The position numbers and the translations under genes were made by a program. This document shows positions 5,988 to 9,739 of a stretch of 9,739 nucleotides of DNA, one piece after another. How positions within the stretch are numbered: position 1 is the stretch's first letter; each line of letters begins with the position of its first letter. This DNA comes from Alphaproteobacteria bacterium (lineage in GTDB: Bacteria; Pseudomonadota; Alphaproteobacteria; Micropepsales; Micropepsaceae). The DNA lies in contig DMER01000149.1 of assembly GCA_003451645.1 (NCBI GenBank), positions 1-9,739 of the forward strand, written 5' to 3'. The notes under the pieces are model-generated. The model had not been told where the DNA came from. It did not search any database and worked only from the letters and a program-made list of their open reading frames with translations.

Positions 5988-7286
5988 CTAGCGCGATGAC
6001 GCGACGCCGATGGCACCAGCCAACATTGCGTCATTGTGCCCCTGAGAATCGACCTTCGTACCCGTCATTTGCGCCCGCGCAAAATTGGCTTGGTGCAGTT
6101 TGGCACTAGACAGGTTGGCATAGGACAGATCGGCCCCCGAAAGATCAGCAAGCCGCAACTGGGCGCCGCGCAAATCCGCAAACCGCAAATTGGCTTGATT
6201 GAGCTTGGACGGGATAAGCCGCGTATCGCCAACCAAGAGCGGCCCTAATTGCGCGTCGCGTAAATCAGCGCCATTCATGCGGGCCTCGGACAAATTGGCA
6301 CCACGCAGATCGGCACCCTTAAGGATGGCGTTGCGCAAATCGGCACCAGCGAGCTGCGCACCTTGCAAACTAACGCCGGATAGATCAAGCCCATAGAAAA
6401 CAGCCCTCGGGGCGCATAGCGCGGTCAAGCGCCACTCTGCCAAGGACTTCAGGGCGCGAACATCGCTATCGGCCAGATTGCATGGCTTGCCTGACCGGCC
6501 GTCACTATCCACCCAATTATGGTGCTGCGACAGCATGAGCATCAGTTGGTCGGCAGGGATGACCTTGCCCGCCTCGATGTCGAGCAGGACGCCATCCATA
6601 TCAGCGCCATCCAGATTGGCCTGCGCCATGGTCGCGCCGATGAGGACCGCGCCGCGCAACACCGCGCCCGAGAGATCGCAGCCGGATAAGTCTGCGTTCT
6701 CGAGGACTGCCCCCGCCAGGATGGCCTGGCGCAGATTGGCTCGCGTCAGCCTCGCGCCGCGCATCATCGCGTCCGTGAAATCCGCCTGCAGCGCCGCGAC
6801 GCCGGTCATCTTCACACGCTCGAGGCTGGCGGAGTTGAACACCGCGTTCGGCATATCGGTCTCGAGCGCGTGCTGCAGGACCCGGAAGGGTCCGCCGCGC
6901 TTTTGTTCGGCGATCACGCCCTCCCGCAGATCGGCCTCGAACAGATCAGCACCCGTTAGATTGGCTCCCCGCAAGGACACGCCGCGCATGTCGGCGCGGC
7001 GCAAACTGGCACCTGCAAAGTTGGACCGGCGCAAGTCAGCGCCAAAGAGGTTACAGGCGTCCATCTTGGCATGCGACAGGTTCGCCTCGGCCAGCAACGC
7101 GCCGGTGAAGATCGCATCCGCCAGATTGCGATTGGACAGATCAACACCCGTCAGATCGCAGAATGAGAAATTCGCGCGTGCCCCGCCAAGCCGGCCCGTG
7201 AGCAGGATTTCGTGTTTGGTGACAACCAAATGCGCATCCTGCTGCGTCAGGCGCGTCAGTTGGCTCTTGGTGTCTTGCAAAGGCAT
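5988..7286 (-). CDS. Pentapeptide-repeat protein with two repeat modules
   Basis: Protein of 432 aa dominated by A(D/N)LxG-type pentapeptide repeats, which fold as a right-handed quadrilateral beta-helix and usually mediate protein contacts; no specific function is known from sequence. Repeats occupy about residues 38-124, 146-236 and 296-412. A break sits at about 125-145. A linker at about 237-295 contains HHNWVDSDGRSG (255-266), which resembles the segment before the first repeat block (KHEILLTGRLGG, 24-35), so the protein looks like two related modules in tandem. No signal peptide or membrane helix is seen. ATG 7286 is preferred, since family N-termini begin close to this point. GTG 7322 would add 12 residues, and neither has a good Shine-Dalgarno. 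The start lies 68 bases (or 32 for the GTG) after the hpt stop, suggesting cotranscription. Confidence 0.87.
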   Translation of the reverse strand: MPLQDTKSQLTRLTQQDAHLVVTKHEILLTGRLGGARANFSFCDLTGVDLSNRNLADAIFTGALLAEANLSHAKMDACNLFGADLRRSNFAGASLRRADMRGVSLRGANLTGADLFEADLREGVIAEQKRGGPFRVLQHALETDMPNAVFNSASLERVKMTGVAALQADFTDAMMRGARLTRANLRQAILAGAVLENADLSGCDLSGAVLRGAVLIGATMAQANLDGADMDGVLLDIEAGKVIPADQLMLMLSQHHNWVDSDGRSGKPCNLADSDVRALKSLAEWRLTALCAPRAVFYGLDLSGVSLQGAQLAGADLRNAILKGADLRGANLSEARMNGADLRDAQLGPLLVGDTRLIPSKLNQANLRFADLRGAQLRLADLSGADLSYANLSSAKLHQANFARAQMTGTKVDSQGHNDAMLAGAIGVASSR

Positions 7287-7354
7287 AAGGAGGCGCCGGC
7301 CACGATCCACATCTACTACCACCTGCAGAATAGGGCTGAGACGCTAAAGAGCAC

Positions 7355-7768
7355 TTAAATTTGCTTGAGTGTTTTGCTTTCCGATGGCCTGGCAGCGTCC
7401 AAAGAGTCGTTCAGCCTGCTGACCATTTCGGTTGCGCTGGCTACCCAGCCTGCTCCACTGGCGGCCCTCAAATACTCGCAAAGGTCGTGAGCAATCGCGC
7501 TCACCTCAGCGCAATCGAAACTGCCGCCTTGACCTTTGATGTTGTGCGCTATGCGCCTGATTGCATCACGGGCCAAGGGTGTTTCGCCTCCGCTTTGTGC
7601 AGCTTGTGCGCACAGCGTTTTCATCACTTGAATATCGTCAGAGGCCCACGCGACGAAGTCCATACGCATGGCCAAGATCGCGGCCTCAGCCCGCCGCACG
7701 CGATCCGCGATGTCGTCGGGTTCGCCAACCAGTGTCTCGCTCAACACGTATTTGGGGTTCTGAGTCAT
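7355..7768 (-). CDS. Stand-alone Hpt (histidine phosphotransfer) protein
   Basis: Small cytoplasmic phosphorelay carrier, 137 aa, expected to shuttle phosphoryl groups between response-regulator receiver domains, or from a hybrid kinase to a regulator. The Hpt signature is RRIAHNIKGQGGSF, with phosphoryl-accepting H75 and the conserved K78-G79 (HxxKG); the surrounding helices fit a four-helix Hpt bundle over about residues 25-125. There is no kinase, receiver or DNA-binding domain. ATG 7768 is chosen over an in-frame TTG nine bases upstream; the Shine-Dalgarno is weak. The gene starts 26 bases after the threonine aldolase stop and precedes the pentapeptide gene. A sensor kinase C-terminus lies about 1.5 kb upstream on the same strand, but partnership is only inference. 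Confidence 0.8.
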   Translation of the reverse strand: MTQNPKYVLSETLVGEPDDIADRVRRAEAAILAMRMDFVAWASDDIQVMKTLCAQAAQSGGETPLARDAIRRIAHNIKGQGGSFDCAEVSAIAHDLCEYLRAASGAGWVASATEMVSRLNDSLDAARPSESKTLKQI

Positions 7769-7794
7769 CAACTGCAAGCCTAGCGCGATAGCCC

Positions 7795-8838
7795 TTAAGC
7801 CCCACTTAAGGTCCTGGCCAAAGTGACAAACCGCTCAATGTCCTGGTCACTGGTTAGGAAGGAGGTTACCAGGCGGACACGTTGGGCGCCGTCAGGCTGC
7901 GGGCCACCCCAGGGGTAGAAGTGCGCGCCTTTCTCCTGCAAGGCCGCGCAAAGACCACCATCCATAATTGGAAAAATGCTATTGCTTTGCACCGGAATGT
8001 CAAAGTGAACACCTTTGATCGACGCAAGACCGTCGGCCAATCGTAAGGCGGCGCGGTTGGCGTGCTGCGCCAGACGCAGCCACAACCCGTCTTCAAGCAT
8101 GGCGTCAATCTGGGCCGAGACAAAACGCATCTTGGAGACGAGGTGCCCGGCGCGCTTGCGCAAGAAGGCAAATTCCGCTGCATGTCCCGGATCGAAGAAC
8201 ACCACCGCTTCGGCTGCGAGCGCGCCATTCTTCGTCAAACCAAAGGATAGGACATCGACGCCAGCGCGCCATGTCACTTCAGCTGGCGAGCAACCTAATG
8301 CAGCGACTGCATTAACAAAGCGCGCGCCATCCATATGCACCCGCATGCCGGCATCGTGGGCGATGCGGCTAAGCTCAGCAATTTCGGCTGGGTGATAGAC
8401 CGTCCCAACTTCTGTGGCTTGCGTCAGGCTCAAGACTGCCGCTTGCGGGCAATGCAGATCGCCGCGGCCGCTTCGAGCGAGGGCATCGGCGAGCGCCCTG
8501 GGGTCGATCTTTCCATGCTGCCCCGGGACCGGAACAAACCGGGCGCCAGTATAGAACTCTGGCGCTGTCGCCTCATGGACCAGAATATGGGCCTCATCAT
8601 GGGCAAATACCGAGCTGGTTCGGCCACAATAAGCACTGATCGCAAGACAGTTTGCAGCCACACCCGACACAACCGGGAACACCGCGACGTCGCGCTCAAA
8701 CAGCGCGCGCATTTTGGCTTGCGCCGATTGGGTCCAGTGATCGGCGCCATAGCTCGGCGCATTTCCCGCGTTGGCCTGCGCCAATGCAGCCCACACCTCC
8801 GGCGCTGCGCCGGTCGTGTTATCGCTCGCGAAATGCAT
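7795..8838 (-). CDS. ltaE: Low-specificity L-threonine aldolase
   Basis: PLP-dependent fold-type I enzyme that cleaves L-threonine and L-allo-threonine to glycine and acetaldehyde in the cytoplasm, supplying glycine; related beta-eliminating lyases are the main alternative. The 347-aa length is typical. It begins with the family FASDNTTGAAPEV segment and has the conserved histidines of HDEAHILVHEA (80-90). VHMDGARFVNA (167-177) holds the cofactor-binding Asp170 and a conserved Arg173. The Schiff-base lysine is K203 in LSFGLTKNGALAAEA. The C-terminal region with NSIFP and WGG is also as expected. ATG 8838 has only a weak AGAGG upstream, inside a large inverted repeat (8839-8913) that fills the leader. 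It is followed closely by hpt. Confidence 0.9.
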   Translation of the reverse strand: MHFASDNTTGAAPEVWAALAQANAGNAPSYGADHWTQSAQAKMRALFERDVAVFPVVSGVAANCLAISAYCGRTSSVFAHDEAHILVHEATAPEFYTGARFVPVPGQHGKIDPRALADALARSGRGDLHCPQAAVLSLTQATEVGTVYHPAEIAELSRIAHDAGMRVHMDGARFVNAVAALGCSPAEVTWRAGVDVLSFGLTKNGALAAEAVVFFDPGHAAEFAFLRKRAGHLVSKMRFVSAQIDAMLEDGLWLRLAQHANRAALRLADGLASIKGVHFDIPVQSNSIFPIMDGGLCAALQEKGAHFYPWGGPQPDGAQRVRLVTSFLTSDQDIERFVTLARTLSGA

Positions 8839-8913
8839 GGTCTGGAGGCCTCTTGGAGGGATTGCCGGTTAAGCCCATTTGGCTAACCTAATCCCGGCCA
8901 GGCCGTCCAGACC
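8839..8913 (-). repeat. Nested inverted repeat filling the ltaE leader
   Basis: Read leftward, GGTCTGGA-(C)-GGCC (8913-8901) pairs with GGCCTCCAGACC (8850-8839), giving 12 pairs with one bulge. Inside it GGGATT (8895-8890) pairs with AATCCC (8863-8858). Inside that GGTTAGCC pairs with GGCTTAACC (one bulge) around a five-base AAATG loop. The fold abuts the ltaE ATG and would place its weak Shine-Dalgarno in an internal loop. No U-tract follows, so it is not a standard terminator. It could stabilise mRNA, end the upstream unit or limit ltaE translation. Confidence 0.6.
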
Positions 8914-8919
8914 TCAGGC

Positions 8920-9153
8920 CTATCGCCGCAACTTGGCCAAAAGGCCGGTCTCGCGGGCGATCCAATAGAAAAGCGCGCCAACCGCGAGTATGGGCAAAAC
9001 CCTTATGGCGACCCACGACGCAAAGCTGATCAAGGCGCTGGTGATGCCCATGAACACGCCGACCAGGGCAAGGCCGATGACGCCGAGGACCAGCAAGCCC
9101 GCCGCAGGCTTCACGAGCGACCATACGTCGCCAGAATTGCGAACCTCATTCAT
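8920..9153 (-). CDS. Small two-helix membrane protein, unknown function
   Basis: Not recognised as a named family. The 77-aa product has a short polar N-terminus and two hydrophobic segments (about residues 16-42 and 46-66), then a basic end (ARETGLLAKLRR), which by the positive-inside rule suggests a cytoplasmic C-terminus. No catalytic motif is visible. ATG 9153 is chosen because GGGAG lies about a dozen bases upstream and the product starts just before the hydrophobic region; ATG 9171 or TTG 9207 would extend it in frame. A weak promoter-like TTGAAA (9240-9235) with TCTTAT (9215-9210) at a long 19-base spacing lies upstream. It sits between a sensor kinase gene and ltaE on the same strand, which gives no clear functional clue. 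Confidence 0.6.
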   Translation of the reverse strand: MNEVRNSGDVWSLVKPAAGLLVLGVIGLALVGVFMGITSALISFASWVAIRVLPILAVGALFYWIARETGLLAKLRR

Positions 9154-9273
9154 GGCTGTACCCACTCCCATTCTTGGCCGCGCCCCAAAGCGGGCATGCG
9201 TCGCCAACTATAAGATTTGGTGTCCTGACCCGCTTTTCAAGACATGACCGGGAAGGAATTAGCTCCGGGGGTC

Positions 9274-9739
9274 TCAAGCGCTGACAAGGCGCAGTTTGCG
9301 CGGCTCATTTAGCATATGCGCCGCGGCTGGGAAGATCACGCTGACGCGGGTGCCCACGCCCAGTTCGCTTTGCAGCTCTATCCGCCCGCCATGCATCTTG
9401 ATCAGCGCTTCGGAGATCGAAAGGCCAAGCCCCGTGCCCTGATATTTGCGTTGGAAGGCGCTCTCCACCTGGTGGAACGGCTTGCGGACATCGTCGAGCT
9501 TGTCGGCCGGGATACCGATTCCGGTGTCCCACACCGTAATCGTGGGCTCGCCTGCTTCGTTGATGAGCGCATCAACGCCCACGCGCCCGGTCTCTGGCGT
9601 GAACTTGTAGGCATTGTTGACGAGATTGAGCAGGATTTGCTTGAAGGCCCGTGGATCGGCCATCAGATCCCCAAATTCCGTCGCAATGGAGATGTCCAAA
9701 GGCTTGCGGTGCGCAGTGCGCGGCTGATGCTGGCACAAG
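9274..9739 (-). CDS. Sensor histidine kinase, C-terminal part (PleC/DivJ-like)
   Basis: C-terminal catalytic domain of a membrane or cytoplasmic sensor kinase; the start and the sensor and dimerisation/His domains lie beyond the right edge of the window. All ATP-binding boxes of HATPase_c are present: N box (KQILLNLVNNAYKFT), G1 (DTGIGIP), an F-box-like KPFHQVES and G2 (YQGTGLGLSIS). The KPFHQVES...YQGTGLGL arrangement resembles the PleC/DivJ group of alphaproteobacterial kinases. No receiver domain follows, so this end is not that of a hybrid kinase. The coding frame is open to the edge; an apparent TTG start at 9738 is an artefact. The next gene downstream starts 120 bases later. Confidence 0.88.
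   Translation of the reverse strand, partial: LCQHQPRTAHRKPLDISIATEFGDLMADPRAFKQILLNLVNNAYKFTPETGRVGVDALINEAGEPTITVWDTGIGIPADKLDDVRKPFHQVESAFQRKYQGTGLGLSISEALIKMHGGRIELQSELGVGTRVSVIFPAAAHMLNEPRKLRLVSA

Noticed and set aside
6478..7347. Long + strand open frame (289 codons) opposite the pentapeptide gene.
   Set aside because: Its Arg/Ala/Ser-rich product is the expected antisense shadow of repeated A(D/N)LxG codons, with no recognisable domain or ribosome site.
7361..7783. A + strand open frame (140 codons) almost exactly opposite hpt.
   Set aside because: The minus-strand reading has a clear HxxKG Hpt motif; the opposite frame shows no domain and is a shadow.

Overview
The window is ordinary GC-rich bacterial chromosome, most probably from an alphaproteobacterium. 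Three things suggest this: a ROSE-type RNA thermometer in front of a rhizobial class-A-like small heat-shock gene, a PleC/DivJ-like histidine kinase C-terminus, and an 892-residue acyl-CoA ligase/GNAT fusion typical of the group. I cannot place it to genus. No rRNA, tRNA, CRISPR array, insertion sequence, phage gene or attachment site was recognised.

Left part (1-4850), stress and protein modification. Two small heat-shock protein genes of identical length (157 aa) both point right and enclose a leftward pair. That pair is a large ADP-forming acyl-CoA ligase/GNAT acetyltransferase fusion (Pat/YfiQ-like), followed 31 bases later by a Tat- or Sec-exported M15-type (DUF882) peptidase-like protein. 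Each hsp20 gene has a heat-shock sigma-32 promoter with the same 15-base spacer. The first adds a compact two-hairpin ROSE-like thermometer. The second has a perfect FNR/FixK-type box (TTGATCCACGTCAA) just upstream of its sigma-32 promoter, in the divergent region shared with the acetyltransferase. This suggests that low oxygen and heat both act on this locus. Long hairpins separate the transcription units.

Middle (about 4870-5973). A clear intrinsic terminator ends the second hsp20 unit. Next comes a rightward HSL-type alpha/beta hydrolase with an unusual nucleophile elbow (GDGSGG instead of GDSAGG).

Right part (5988-9739), a leftward series. In transcription order it holds the C-terminal ATPase domain of a sensor histidine kinase (cut by the window edge), a 77-aa two-helix membrane protein, a low-specificity L-threonine aldolase, a stand-alone Hpt phosphotransfer protein and a two-module pentapeptide-repeat protein. 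The last three are tightly spaced and probably cotranscribed. A 75-base nested inverted repeat fills the leader of the aldolase gene and ends directly against its start codon.

I see no convincing wholly new system. The most notable signals are the regulatory DNA/RNA of the two hsp20 genes, the aldolase leader structure, the hydrolase active-site change, and the small hpt-pentapeptide unit near a histidine kinase.
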